Below are positions 1 to 8,763 of a stretch of 64,000 nt of DNA, in pieces. The position numbers and the translations under genes were made by a program. Below the pieces are notes generated by a model, which saw only the letters and a list, made by a program, of their open reading frames with translations, searched no databases and was not told the DNA's origin. Position 1 is the stretch's first letter. Every line of letters begins with the position of its first letter. Origin of the DNA: Paraburkholderia guartelaensis (lineage in GTDB: Bacteria > Pseudomonadota > Gammaproteobacteria > Burkholderiales > Burkholderiaceae); assembly GCF_004353905.1 (NCBI RefSeq), contig NZ_SMOD01000001.1, positions 310,001-374,000 of the forward strand. Reading direction: 5' to 3'.

Positions 1-2
1 CG

Positions 3-872
3 GCGCGCCTGGGCGCGCCGGTCTACTTCAAGCTCGAAACCGTGCAGCCCACGGGCAGCTTCAAGTTACGCGGCGCGACCAACGCGCTGGCGCATCTCGC
101 CGAGTCGGGCGTGAAGCGCGTCGTCACCGCATCCACCGGCAATCATGGCCGTGCGCTCGCGTATGCGGCGCACGCGCTCGGCATGGAGTCGGCCGTCTGC
201 ATGTCGTCGCTCGTGCCGCCCAACAAGGTCGAAGCCGTGGCCGCGCTGGGCGCGCGCGTGGTGATCGCGGGCAAGAGCCAGGACGAAGCGCAGATCGAAG
301 CGCAGCGCCTCATGCGCGAGGAAGGCTATGCGTTCGTGCCGCCTTTCGACGACCTGCGCGTGATCGCCGGGCAGGCCACCATCGGCCTCGAAATTCTCGA
401 AGCGCTGCCCGACACCGCGACCCTCGTGGTGCCGCTGTCGGGTGGCGGACTCTTCAGCGGCGTGGCGTTTGCAGCGAAGCAGATCCGGCCGGACGTGCGC
501 GCCATCGGCGTTTCGATGGCGCGCGGCGCGGCCATGCATGCGAGCCTCGAGGCAGGCCATCCCGTCGACGTTGAGGAAAGCGAAACATTGGCCGATTCGC
601 TGGGTGGCGGAATCGGCCTCGACAATCGCCACACGTTTGCGCTGACTCGCGCGCTGGCCGATGAAATCATCCTGCTCGGCGAGCCTTCGATCGCGCACGG
701 CGTGGTCCATGCGTACCGCGAAGAGCGCCTCGTGGTGGAAGGCGCGGGCGCGGTGGGCATGGCGGCGTTGCTCGACGGGCACATCGAGTGCAACAAAGGC
801 CCGCTCGTGATCGTCGTGAGCGGCGCGAACATCGACATGACGGTGCACCGCCGTCTCGTGACGGAGGTTTGA
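3..872 (+). CDS. eutB: EutB-like threonine/serine dehydratase, 5' end cut by window
   Basis: Fold-type II PLP enzyme of the threonine/serine dehydratase family. The reading frame is open to the left edge, so the N-terminus is missing. The PLP-lysine motif SFKLRGA is visible, with its Lys codon at 63-65, and the glycine-rich phosphate loop SGGGLFSG lies at about 438-461. It sits one base before an ornithine-cyclodeaminase-like gene and upstream of doeA and doeB. That is the gene order of ectoine/hydroxyectoine utilisation clusters, where EutB and EutC are thought to act on hydroxyectoine or its hydroxylated hydrolysis product. Without that context it would be called a generic threonine dehydratase; the eutB name rests on synteny. 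Confidence 0.85.
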   Translation, partial: ARLGAPVYFKLETVQPTGSFKLRGATNALAHLAESGVKRVVTASTGNHGRALAYAAHALGMESAVCMSSLVPPNKVEAVAALGARVVIAGKSQDEAQIEAQRLMREEGYAFVPPFDDLRVIAGQATIGLEILEALPDTATLVVPLSGGGLFSGVAFAAKQIRPDVRAIGVSMARGAAMHASLEAGHPVDVEESETLADSLGGGIGLDNRHTFALTRALADEIILLGEPSIAHGVVHAYREERLVVEGAGAVGMAALLDGHIECNKGPLVIVVSGANIDMTVHRRLVTEV

Positions 873-873
873 G

Positions 874-1899
874 ATGCATCCCGAGCTGTCAACTGAGTTG
901 CCACCTGTCACGTTGCTGGGCGCACAGCAACTGCGAGAACTGGTTCCGCTCGATCATGCGGCCGTCGATCAGGTCGAATCCGCATTCGTCGCGCTCGCAA
1001 CCGAAGCCGTTGTCATGCCGCCTATCCTGAACCTCGCGCTGCCCGAGCGGCATGGCGAGGTCGATGTGAAGACGGCGTATCTGCCGCGCTTCGAGCAGTT
1101 TGCCATCAAGATCAGCCCCGGATTTTTCGACAATCCATCGCTCGGATTGCCGAGCCTCAACGGACTGATGCTCGTGCTCTCTGCGCGCACAGGTCTTACC
1201 GAAGCCGTGCTGCTCGACAACGGTTATCTGACTGCCGTGCGCACCGCCGCGGCGGGCGCGGTGGCCGCGCGCTGGCTGGCGCGCTCCGACGCGCGCCATG
1301 CAGCGATTATCGGCGCGGGCGAGCAGGCGCGCCTGCAACTCGATGCGCTCGTGCTGGTGCGCAAGATCGAGAGCGTGAGCGTTTGGGCCCGCGATACGGC
1401 GCGTGCTTCGGTCTTCGCCGCCGACACCGAACGCCGCCACGGCGTGCGCGCTCGCGTTGCCGCTTCGGTGCACGACGCGCTCGCGCAGGCCGATGTGGCC
1501 GTGACGACCACCCCGAGCCGAGAACCGCTCGTTCACGCGGCGGACCTGCACGCCGGTTTGCACCTCACGGCCATGGGCTCCGACGCCGAGTACAAGAACG
1601 AACTCGCGCCCTCGGTATTCGAATCGTCGCGCTATGTCTGCGACCGCTTGCAGCAAACGCGCGTGCTCGGCGAACTCAGGCACGCTATTGAAGCGCACAA
1701 GGTTGCGCCCGAGCGCGGCTTCGCGGAGCTGGGCGAAGTGATCGCGGGCCGCCGCGAGGGCCGCGTACACGCAAACGACATCACGATCTGCGACCTCACC
1801 GGTACCGGGGCGCAGGACACCGCCATTGCCGTTCTCGCCTTGCAGCGCGCCCGCGCAGCCGGTGCGGGCGCGGTGTTTCACAACGCAGTCACGCCTTGA
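874..1899 (+). CDS. eutC: EutC, ornithine cyclodeaminase/mu-crystallin family
   Basis: 341-residue NAD(P)-binding protein of the ornithine cyclodeaminase/mu-crystallin family. The Rossmann motif IIGAGEQA lies around residues 144-151, and the family-typical segment NGYLTAVRTAAAGAVAA precedes it. The ATG follows the eutB stop by one base, so the two are probably translationally coupled, and doeA starts 9 bases after its stop. In hydroxyectoine-degrading bacteria EutC works with EutB in feeding 5-hydroxyectoine into the ectoine pathway; the exact reaction is not decided by sequence. A true ornithine cyclodeaminase role is unlikely in this operon. Confidence 0.88.
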   Translation: MHPELSTELPPVTLLGAQQLRELVPLDHAAVDQVESAFVALATEAVVMPPILNLALPERHGEVDVKTAYLPRFEQFAIKISPGFFDNPSLGLPSLNGLMLVLSARTGLTEAVLLDNGYLTAVRTAAAGAVAARWLARSDARHAAIIGAGEQARLQLDALVLVRKIESVSVWARDTARASVFAADTERRHGVRARVAASVHDALAQADVAVTTTPSREPLVHAADLHAGLHLTAMGSDAEYKNELAPSVFESSRYVCDRLQQTRVLGELRHAIEAHKVAPERGFAELGEVIAGRREGRVHANDITICDLTGTGAQDTAIAVLALQRARAAGAGAVFHNAVTP

Positions 1900-1908
1900 G
1901 AGGGAAAG

Positions 1909-3117
1909 ATGCCCGCAGCAACTGAAAAAAGTGAGGTGGCGCCGCGTCTTGTGTTCGCACGCAGCGAATACGATGCGCGCATTGCGAAGACGCGCCGCGC
2001 GATGCAGGACGAAGGCATCGATCTGCTGATCGTCACGGACCCGACCAACATGAACTGGCTGACCGGCTACGACGGCTGGTCGTTCTATGTCCATCAATGC
2101 GTGCTGCTGACCATGGACGGCGAACCTGTCTGGTTCGGTCGGGGCCAGGACGCGAACGGCGCGAAGCGCACGGCGTTCATGTCGCACGGCAATATCATCG
2201 GCTATCCCGATCATTACGTTCAGTCGCCCGTGCGTCACCCCATGGACTATCTGAGCACGGAAGTCATCGCCGCGCGCGGCTGGGACACGCTGCGCATTGG
2301 CGTGGAGATGGACAACTACTACTTCAGCGCGGCGGCCTACGCGTCGCTCCAGCGCCATTTGCCCAAGGCGCGCTGGACGGATGCCACCGCGCTCGTGAAC
2401 TGGCAGCGCGCGGTCAAGTCGCCGCGCGAGATCGAATACATGCGCGTTGCGGCGCGCATCGTCGAGAAGATGCACGCGCGCATTCTCGACGTGGTCGAGC
2501 CAGGCATGAAGAAGTGCGACCTGGTTGCGCAGATCTATGAAGCGGGCATTACCGGCGTGGAAGGCCACGGCGGAGACTACCCCGCCATCGTGCCGCTCCT
2601 GCCCACCGGCGCCGACGCCGCCGCTCCGCACCTCACGTGGGACGACTCGGCCTTCACGGCGAACGCGGGCACGTTCTTCGAGATCGCGGGTTGTTACCAC
2701 CGCTATCACTGTCCGCAGTCGCGCACGGTCTATCTCGGCAAGCCGCCAAAGCACTTTCTCGACGCGGAGAAGGCCGTGGTGGAGGGCATCGAGGCCGGTC
2801 TCGCCGCCGCGAAGCCCGGCAACGTGTGTGAGGACATCGCCAATGCGTTCTTCGCAGTGCTGCGCAAATCGGGCATCGAGAAGAACAGCCGCTGCGGCTA
2901 CCCCATTGGCGCGAGCTTTCCGCCCGACTGGGGCGAGCGCACCATGAGCCTGCGCCCCGGGGACCGCACGGTCCTCGAACCCGGCATGACGTTTCACTTC
3001 ATGCCGGGCCTGTGGCTCGATGACTGGGGCCTCGAAATCACTGAAAGCATTTTGATTACCGAAACCGGCGTCGAAACGTTCTGTACTACGCCGCGCAAAC
3101 TGTTCGTGAAGGAGTAG
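1909..3117 (+). CDS. doeA: DoeA (EutD) ectoine hydrolase, M24 fold
   Basis: 402 residues with a creatinase-type N-terminal domain (about 1-160) followed by the pita-bread fold of peptidase family M24. DoeA opens the ectoine ring to N-acetylated 2,4-diaminobutyrate. The aspartates that bind metal in typical M24 peptidases appear replaced. Where aminopeptidases have an Asp-x10-Asp pair, this protein reads FEIAGCYHRYHCPQSRT, with Glu and Pro/Gln at those places. This resembles creatinase-like non-metal members. It sits between eutC and doeB with 5 bases to doeB, so assignment is secure by both family and operon. Cytoplasmic, no signal peptide. Confidence 0.93.
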   Translation: MPAATEKSEVAPRLVFARSEYDARIAKTRRAMQDEGIDLLIVTDPTNMNWLTGYDGWSFYVHQCVLLTMDGEPVWFGRGQDANGAKRTAFMSHGNIIGYPDHYVQSPVRHPMDYLSTEVIAARGWDTLRIGVEMDNYYFSAAAYASLQRHLPKARWTDATALVNWQRAVKSPREIEYMRVAARIVEKMHARILDVVEPGMKKCDLVAQIYEAGITGVEGHGGDYPAIVPLLPTGADAAAPHLTWDDSAFTANAGTFFEIAGCYHRYHCPQSRTVYLGKPPKHFLDAEKAVVEGIEAGLAAAKPGNVCEDIANAFFAVLRKSGIEKNSRCGYPIGASFPPDWGERTMSLRPGDRTVLEPGMTFHFMPGLWLDDWGLEITESILITETGVETFCTTPRKLFVKE

Positions 3118-3122
3118 GGCCG

Positions 3123-4151
3123 ATGCGTGCGTCACCGATTACGCCGACCGTCGATTACGACGCCAATGGCGTGCAACACGGTTTTTTGAGGCTGCCTTAT
3201 TCGCGCGACGACTCCGCGTGGGGCGCGATCATGATTCCGCTTACCGTCGTCAAGCACGGCGAGGGGCCGACCGTGCTGCTCACGGGCGGCAATCATGGCG
3301 ACGAATACGAAGGGCCGATCGCGCTCGCCAAGCTGGCGGGCTCGCTGCAAGCCTCGGACGTGAATGGCCGCGTGATCATCGTGCCGTACATGAACTACCC
3401 TGCGTTTCGGGCGGGCACGCGCACTTCGCCGATCGATGCGGGAAATTTGAACCGCAGCTTTCCGGGGCGCCCCGATGGCAGCGTGACCGAGAAGATCGCC
3501 GACTATTTCCAGCGTGAGTTGCTTGCGCGCGCCGATTACGTGCTCGATATTCACGCTGGCGGGCGCACGCTCGACTTCGTGCCGTTCGCGGCGATTCACG
3601 TGCTGCCCGATGGCGATCAGCAGGCGCGTTGCGAGCGTGCGATGCGTGCATTCGGCGCGCCGTACTCCATGCGCATGCTGGAACTCGACAGCGTTGGCCT
3701 GTTCGACAGCGCCGTGGAGGAAGCGGGCAAGGTGTTCGTCTCGACCGAACTGGGCGGCGGCGGCACTTCCACCGCGCAGAGCGTGGCGATTGCGGATCGC
3801 GGCGTGCGCGGTTTTCTTGCGCACGCAGGCGTCATCGAGCGCAAGGCCGGCGAGCGCAGCGTCAGCACGCGCACGACCACCTTGCTCGATATGCCCGACG
3901 GCAGTTGCTACACCACGAGCGAGCATCGCGGCATGCTGGAGATGTGCCGCGATCTGGGCGATACCGTCGAGGCGGGCGAGCTGCTCGCGCGCGTGCACGA
4001 TATCAATCGCACCGGCGCGCGCCCTCTGGAATATCGGGCGCAACGCGGTGGGCTGCTCGCGGCGCGCCATTTCCCAGGCCTCGTGCAGGCGGGCGACACC
4101 GTGGCCGTGGTTGCCGACGTCGTCGAACGCAACCTGCCCGTGGCGGCATGA
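3123..4151 (+). CDS. doeB: DoeB (EutE) N-acetyl-L-2,4-diaminobutyrate deacetylase
   Basis: 342-residue zinc deacylase of the succinylglutamate desuccinylase/aspartoacylase family. Predicted zinc ligands are His58 and Glu61 in GGNHGDEYEG and His144 in VLDIHAGG; Glu209 in STELGGGG is the likely catalytic base. It removes the acetyl group from the product of DoeA to give L-2,4-diaminobutyrate. The start ATG lies 5 bases after the doeA stop. The gene ends 7 bases before the GTG start of doeX. Length is normal for DoeB. Confidence 0.94.
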   Translation: MRASPITPTVDYDANGVQHGFLRLPYSRDDSAWGAIMIPLTVVKHGEGPTVLLTGGNHGDEYEGPIALAKLAGSLQASDVNGRVIIVPYMNYPAFRAGTRTSPIDAGNLNRSFPGRPDGSVTEKIADYFQRELLARADYVLDIHAGGRTLDFVPFAAIHVLPDGDQQARCERAMRAFGAPYSMRMLELDSVGLFDSAVEEAGKVFVSTELGGGGTSTAQSVAIADRGVRGFLAHAGVIERKAGERSVSTRTTTLLDMPDGSCYTTSEHRGMLEMCRDLGDTVEAGELLARVHDINRTGARPLEYRAQRGGLLAARHFPGLVQAGDTVAVVADVVERNLPVAA

Positions 4152-4158
4152 GCGCGCT

Positions 4159-4641
4159 GTGATCAAGCTCGACCGTTACGATCTGGCCATCCTGCGCATC
4201 CTCGAGCGCGATGGGCGCATCACGAAATCGAAGCTTGCCGAAGAGGTCAATCTCTCCATTTCGCCGGCCTGGGAGCGCGTGCGCAAGCTCGAGGAAAGCG
4301 GCGTAATACGCGGCTATCACGCCGAGGTGGACTGGGTCGGCGCGATGCGTGGCAGCCGTATCGTCGTGGAAGTGACGCTGTCGCGCCATACCGCGCCCGA
4401 GATGCGGCGCTTCGAAGAACGCGTGAGCGCGGCCGAAGAAGTCATGCAGTGCTATGCCACGGGCGGCGGCGTGGACTACGTGCTGCACGTGATGGCGCGC
4501 GACATCGACCATTACCAGCGCTTTATCGACGCGCTGCTGATGGAGGACCTCGGTATCGAGCGCTACTTCACCTACATCGTGACGAAGGTGGTGAAGTGCG
4601 CGCCGAATCACGCGCCTGCGTGGGCCCTGGAAAGCGCGTGA
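4159..4641 (+). CDS. doeX: DoeX, Lrp/AsnC-family regulator of ectoine catabolism
   Basis: 160-residue Lrp/AsnC regulator: N-terminal winged helix-turn-helix (about residues 5-60, with ILRILERDGRITKSKLAEEV and SPAWERVRKLEESG) and a C-terminal RAM/AsnC ligand-binding domain. A GTG start at 4159 is chosen because it begins the conserved LDRYD segment. The nearby ATG at 4148 is out of frame and stops after four codons. Embedded in the doe operon, it matches DoeX, a local regulator described in Halomonas and other ectoine degraders. Its ligand is likely a pathway intermediate, which cannot be read from sequence. Confidence 0.9.
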   Translation: MIKLDRYDLAILRILERDGRITKSKLAEEVNLSISPAWERVRKLEESGVIRGYHAEVDWVGAMRGSRIVVEVTLSRHTAPEMRRFEERVSAAEEVMQCYATGGGVDYVLHVMARDIDHYQRFIDALLMEDLGIERYFTYIVTKVVKCAPNHAPAWALESA

Positions 4642-4688
4642 ATTTTTCGCGCCCGCGCGGGGTGGTTCAAAAGAAACCGCAAGCGTGC

Positions 4689-4727
4689 GGGGCCGAAAAC
4701 CAAAAAAATCGCGACGCCGCCGGCCCC
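4689..4727 (+). promoter_or_regulatory. Long-loop hairpin in the doeX-doeC gap
   Basis: The 129-base gap is the largest in the operon. It contains a perfect 7-bp stem (GGGGCCG at 4689-4695, CGGCCCC at 4721-4727) around a 25-base A-rich loop. There is no T-tract, so it is not a simple terminator. It may be an mRNA-processing or attenuation element, or the gap may hold a second promoter for doeCD. This is suggestive only. Confidence 0.35.
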
Positions 4728-4770
4728 AGAATGGATTGCATATCGACAGACCTGACAAGGAGTAGACGAG

Positions 4771-6249
4771 ATGCTGCCAGGACACCCCATTCTGTTCAAA
4801 TCGCTGTGCTACGTGGACGGCCGCTGGGTACATAGCGACAGCGCGGCCACCGTTGCCGTGCAGAACCCTGCGGACCAGTCGGTGATCGGTCACGTGCCCA
4901 TGCTCGTGCGCGCACAGATCACCGGTGCAGTCGACGCCGCGCAGCGCGCCTTCGAATCGTGGCGCTGGGTCTCGCAAACGCAGCGCAGTGCGGCGCTCCT
5001 GCGCTGGCACGAACGGATCGTGCGGCACCAGGAGGACCTTGCGGCGCTGCTCTCGCTGGAGCAGGGCAAGCCGCTTGCCGAATCGCGCGGCGAAATCCGC
5101 TATGCGGCGAGCTTTGTCGAATGGTATGCGCACGAGGCGAAACGCCTGGCAGGCCGTACGATTCCCACGCACATCGACGGCGCACATCTGGGCACGGTGA
5201 TGGAGCCGGTCGGTGTCGCGGCGCTCATCACGCCATGGAATTTCCCGGTGGCGATGATCACGCGCAAGGCCGCCGCCGCGCTCGCTGCCGGCTGCACCGT
5301 CGTCGTGAAGCCGGCGCACGAAACGCCGTATTCGGCGCTCGCTTTGGCGCAACTCGCGGAGGAGGCCCGTTTTCCGGCCGGCGTCTACAACGTGGTGCTC
5401 GGCGAGCCCCAAATGGCGATGGAAACGCTGGTGAGCGACACGCGCGTGCGTGCCGTGAGCTTCACGGGATCGACGCGCGTGGGCTCGCTCGTCACCCAGG
5501 CGGCGGCGCGCGCGGGCATCAAGAAGGTGGCACTCGAACTGGGCGGAAACGCACCGTTCATCGTCACGGAAGACGCCGATCTCGAGCAGTCCGTCAGGAT
5601 TGCCGTGGGCGCGAAGTTTCAGACCTCGGGTCAGGACTGCTGCGCGGCGAACCGCATTTTCGTGGCGCGCCCGCTTTACGAAGCGTTCGTCGAGCGCTAT
5701 GCGGATGCGGTGCGCGCGCTCAGGACCGGCCCCGCGTTCGAAAAAGACGTGGACGTGGGGCCGCTCATGCACCAGGCCGCGTTCGACAGCACCGCAGCGC
5801 GCGTGGACGATGCGCGCGAGAAGGGCGCACGCATCGTGGCGGGCGGCCAGCCGCATGCGCTGGGCGGCTGGTACTACGAGCCCACAGTAATCGCGGATGC
5901 CGCGCCCGGCATGCGCGTGTACGACGAAGAAAATTTCGCGCCCATTTCGGCAGTCTGCGCGTTCGATACGCTCGACGAAGTAATCGCCAAGGCGAACGAC
6001 ACGGAACATGGCCTCGCGGCTTACGTGTGCGCGACGCGCATGGACACGATTTTCCAGTTGGTGCGGCGGCTCGACTTCGCGATGGTCTCCGTGAACGGCG
6101 TGAAGTTCACGGGCGCACCCATTCCATTCGGCGGCATGAAGGCCTCGGGCCTTGGCCGCGAAGGTGGCGCGGAGGGCTTCGAGCCCTTCGTGGAAACCAA
6201 ATATTTTTGTCTTGGCAATCTCGGCCTGCCGCTCGCGGCCATGGCCTGA
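4771..6249 (+). CDS. doeC: DoeC aldehyde dehydrogenase (aspartate semialdehyde to aspartate)
   Basis: 492-residue NAD(P)-dependent aldehyde dehydrogenase. The cofactor-binding motif TPWNFP, the general-base Glu256 in ALELGGN and the catalytic cysteine in GQDCC (Cys290, followed by Cys291) are all present. In the doe pathway it oxidises L-aspartate-beta-semialdehyde to L-aspartate. The closest family label by sequence alone would be succinate-semialdehyde dehydrogenase-like; the specific role is taken from its place between doeX and doeD. An AAGGAG ribosome-binding site lies 7-12 bases upstream of the ATG. Confidence 0.9.
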   Translation: MLPGHPILFKSLCYVDGRWVHSDSAATVAVQNPADQSVIGHVPMLVRAQITGAVDAAQRAFESWRWVSQTQRSAALLRWHERIVRHQEDLAALLSLEQGKPLAESRGEIRYAASFVEWYAHEAKRLAGRTIPTHIDGAHLGTVMEPVGVAALITPWNFPVAMITRKAAAALAAGCTVVVKPAHETPYSALALAQLAEEARFPAGVYNVVLGEPQMAMETLVSDTRVRAVSFTGSTRVGSLVTQAAARAGIKKVALELGGNAPFIVTEDADLEQSVRIAVGAKFQTSGQDCCAANRIFVARPLYEAFVERYADAVRALRTGPAFEKDVDVGPLMHQAAFDSTAARVDDAREKGARIVAGGQPHALGGWYYEPTVIADAAPGMRVYDEENFAPISAVCAFDTLDEVIAKANDTEHGLAAYVCATRMDTIFQLVRRLDFAMVSVNGVKFTGAPIPFGGMKASGLGREGGAEGFEPFVETKYFCLGNLGLPLAAMA

Positions 6250-6269
6250 ACCGGAATCAGGAGGACAAC

Positions 6270-7664
6270 ATGACTCAACGCATCGACGCACTCTTCGAGC
6301 AGGACCGCGCGCACTTCATGCACCCGTCCACGCACGCCTACGATCACGAGAGCGGCGCGCTGCCGGGCAAGATCGTGCGCGGCGGCAAGGGCATCCGCAT
6401 CGAGGACCATCAGGGCAAGCAGTATATCGACGCCTTCGCGGGCCTCTACTGCGTGAATATCGGCTATGGCCGCACCGAAGTCGCCGACGCCATGTACGAG
6501 CAGGCGAAGCAGCTCGCGTACTACCACACCTACGTGGGTCATTCGTCGGATGCGATCATCGAGCTGTCGTCGCGCATCATCGACTGGGCGCCTGCTGGCA
6601 TGAAGAAGGTGTACTACGGCATGTCCGGTTCGGATGCGAACGAAACGCAGGTCAAGATCGTCTGGTACTACAACAACGTGCTGGGCCGCCCGAACAAGAA
6701 GAAGATCATCTCGCGCGATCGCGGCTATCACGGCTCGGGCATCGTTACGGGCAGCCTCACCGGCTTGCCGAGCTTCCACCAGCATTTCGATCTGCCGATC
6801 GATCGCGTGAAGCATACGGTCTGCCCGCACTGGTATCGCAAGGCGCCCGCGGGCATGAACGAGGCACAGTTCGTCGCGTACTGCGTGGAAGAACTCGAAA
6901 AGCTGATCGCGCGCGAAGGCGCGGACACGGTCGCCGCATTCATCGCCGAGCCGGTGATGGGCACGGGCGGCATCATCGAGCCGCCCAAAGGCTACTGGCC
7001 GGCCATCCAGGCGGTGCTGCGCAAGCACGACATCCTGCTGATCTCCGACGAGGTGGTGTGCGGATTCGGGCGTCTGGGCTCGAAGATGGGCGCGCAGCAC
7101 TTCGGCATCGAGCCGGATCTCATCACGGTCGCGAAGGGCCTCACGAGCGCGTATGCGCCGCTTTCCGGCGTGATCGTGGGCGAGAAGGTGTGGGACGTAA
7201 TCGCGCGCGGCTCGCAGGAGCACGGGCCGATGGGCCACGGCTGGACCTATTCGGGGCACCCGGTGTGTGCCGCTGCGGCGCTCGCCAATCTGGCGATCAT
7301 CGAGCGTGAAAAACTCGTGGAGAACGCCGGGCAGGTCGGCTCGTACTTCGGCGCGAAGCTGCGCGAGGCGTTCGGCGCGCATCCGCTCGTGGGCGAGGTG
7401 CGCAGCGTGGGCATGCTGGCGGCGCTGGAATTCATGGCCGACAAGGAAGCGCGCAAGCCGTACGACCCGGCGCTGAAGATCGGGCCGAAGGTTTCGGCGG
7501 CGGCGCTCGAGCGCGGCGTGATCGCGCGCGCCATGCCGCATGGCGACATCCTGGGCTTCGCGCCGCCGCTCGTCATGACGCGCGCCGAAGCCGACGAGAT
7601 CGTCGGGATCGTCAAGCAGGCCGTGGACGAGGTGGCCGAGCGCAATCTTGTCGCGGCGGGGTAA
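6270..7664 (+). CDS. doeD: DoeD diaminobutyrate transaminase, class III
   Basis: 464-residue class-III PLP aminotransferase. The PLP lysine is Lys289 in VAKGLTSAYAP, and the upstream SDEVVCGFGR motif contains the cofactor-binding Asp. It would transaminate L-2,4-diaminobutyrate to aspartate semialdehyde, the substrate of DoeC. The start at 6270 is supported by a strong CAGGAGGACA ribosome-binding site and begins 20 bases after doeC. The frame is open far upstream, but only as a shadow of doeC. It is the last gene before the operon terminator. Confidence 0.92.
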   Translation: MTQRIDALFEQDRAHFMHPSTHAYDHESGALPGKIVRGGKGIRIEDHQGKQYIDAFAGLYCVNIGYGRTEVADAMYEQAKQLAYYHTYVGHSSDAIIELSSRIIDWAPAGMKKVYYGMSGSDANETQVKIVWYYNNVLGRPNKKKIISRDRGYHGSGIVTGSLTGLPSFHQHFDLPIDRVKHTVCPHWYRKAPAGMNEAQFVAYCVEELEKLIAREGADTVAAFIAEPVMGTGGIIEPPKGYWPAIQAVLRKHDILLISDEVVCGFGRLGSKMGAQHFGIEPDLITVAKGLTSAYAPLSGVIVGEKVWDVIARGSQEHGPMGHGWTYSGHPVCAAAALANLAIIEREKLVENAGQVGSYFGAKLREAFGAHPLVGEVRSVGMLAALEFMADKEARKPYDPALKIGPKVSAAALERGVIARAMPHGDILGFAPPLVMTRAEADEIVGIVKQAVDEVAERNLVAAG

Positions 7665-7705
7665 GCCGCAAGGCACGCGTCAACCGTTAAAGGTGCAATG
7701 CCACG

Positions 7706-7737
7706 AGCCGCCGGACGTCAGTACGGCGGCTTTTTTT
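7706..7737 (+). terminator. Rho-independent terminator of the eut-doe operon
   Basis: Perfect 8-bp stem (AGCCGCCG at 7706-7713 with CGGCGGCT at 7724-7731), a 10-base loop and a run of seven T ending at 7737. It lies about 40 bases after the doeD stop. Confidence 0.9.
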
Positions 7738-7927
7738 GTTCCCGCTGGGGTCGCGCAGGTGTTGCTTTTAGGTCGCTTGCGCTGGCTCAATAGCCCGTGA
7801 AACCGTTGCCTGATAAGGCTCAAAGGCGCGCGGTTCTAGTGCGCGGCATTTTGCCACCACATTGACGCACGCGCATGGTGTGACAATGCGTCGAAATCTT
7901 AAAAAATGTTAAAGAAGGAGTCGTCCG

Positions 7928-8683
7928 ATGCTCTCACCCGTCGCAGGATCCGCTACTGTCGTGCGCCAAAGCAGCCGTGCTCCTCTCGCTGGAACGCCGC
8001 CCAGCGCGCGCTGCTCGGGGTGCGCCATGCGCCACCTTTGCATGCCGCAAGGCTTGCCGGACGAAGACCTGCCGAGGCTCGAAGCCCTGATCTGCGGGGC
8101 GCGCAAGGTGCGCCGCGGCGAGGCGCTCTATCGCTCGGGCGACCGCTTCGACAGCCTGTACGCCGTGCGCTCCGGCTCGCTCAAGACGCTGATCGTCAAC
8201 CGCGACGGCCGCGAGCAGATCACGGGGCTGCGTCTCGCGGGCGACGCGCTGGGGCTCGACGGCATTGCCACCGATGTGCACGCGTTCAGCGCGGTTGCAC
8301 TCGAAGACAGTTCGATTTGCACGCTTCCCTACGCCGCGCTCAAGGGCTTGTGCCGCGAAAGCGGCACGATGCAGGACCGGCTGCACCGGCTCATGGGCGA
8401 CCAGTTCAATCAGGAAGCTTCGCAGATGATGGTGCTGGGCTCGCTCACCGCCGAGGAACGCGTGGCCGCCTTCCTGCTCGACGTCTCGTCGCGCAACTGG
8501 CAGCGCGGCTATTCGCAGGCGGAGTTCCGTCTGCGCATGTCGCGTGAAGATATGGGCAGTTACCTGGGCATCACGCTCGAAACTGTGAGCCGGATTTTGT
8601 CGCGCTTCCAGAAGCGCGGTCTGATCGACGCGCAGGGCAAGCTGATCCGCATCTGCGATATCGAGGGGCTGCAGACGGTTTGA
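7928..8683 (+). CDS. FNR-type Crp/Fnr transcriptional regulator
   Basis: 251 residues: cyclic-nucleotide-binding-like beta-roll (about 40-160), dimerisation helix, and C-terminal Crp-type helix-turn-helix (MSREDMGSYLGITLETVSRI). The N-terminal cysteines Cys29, Cys32 and Cys38 have the C-x2-C-x5-C spacing of E. coli FNR, and Cys131 fits the fourth cluster ligand. It is therefore predicted to carry an oxygen-labile [4Fe-4S] cluster and act as an anaerobic regulator (FNR/Anr/FnrL type). It stands alone between the doe terminator and a convergent gene; a GAAGGAG site lies 7 bases before the ATG. Which paralogue of the genome this is cannot be decided. Confidence 0.88.
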   Translation: MLSPVAGSATVVRQSSRAPLAGTPPSARCSGCAMRHLCMPQGLPDEDLPRLEALICGARKVRRGEALYRSGDRFDSLYAVRSGSLKTLIVNRDGREQITGLRLAGDALGLDGIATDVHAFSAVALEDSSICTLPYAALKGLCRESGTMQDRLHRLMGDQFNQEASQMMVLGSLTAEERVAAFLLDVSSRNWQRGYSQAEFRLRMSREDMGSYLGITLETVSRILSRFQKRGLIDAQGKLIRICDIEGLQTV

Positions 8684-8690
8684 ACGGGCC

Positions 8691-8735
8691 GCTGGCGCGG
8701 CAGCCATCGCACCTCCGATGACTGCCGCAGCCAGC
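8691..8735. terminator. Large imperfect hairpin between convergent genes
   Basis: Arms 8691-8709 and 8716-8735 pair over about 17 bp with one mismatch and small bulges (GCTGGC/GCCAGC outside, CGGCAG/CTGCCG and CATCG/CGATG inside). It lies just after the FNR stop and before the end of the minus-strand phosphodiesterase gene. It is probably a shared factor-dependent or bidirectional terminator, as there is no T-tract. Confidence 0.6.
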
Positions 8736-8763
8736 CGCTCCTTGCGCTACGTCCCGGCTCTCC

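Noticed and set aside
889..3135. 748-codon open frame on the minus strand opposite eutC and doeA
   Set aside because: It mirrors the codon structure of the genes on the other strand, is Arg/His/Ala-rich, has no recognisable domain and no plausible start; a typical high-GC shadow.
4148..4162. ATG just before doeX as its start
   Set aside because: It is in a different frame and stops after four codons; the GTG at 4159 gives the conserved N-terminus.
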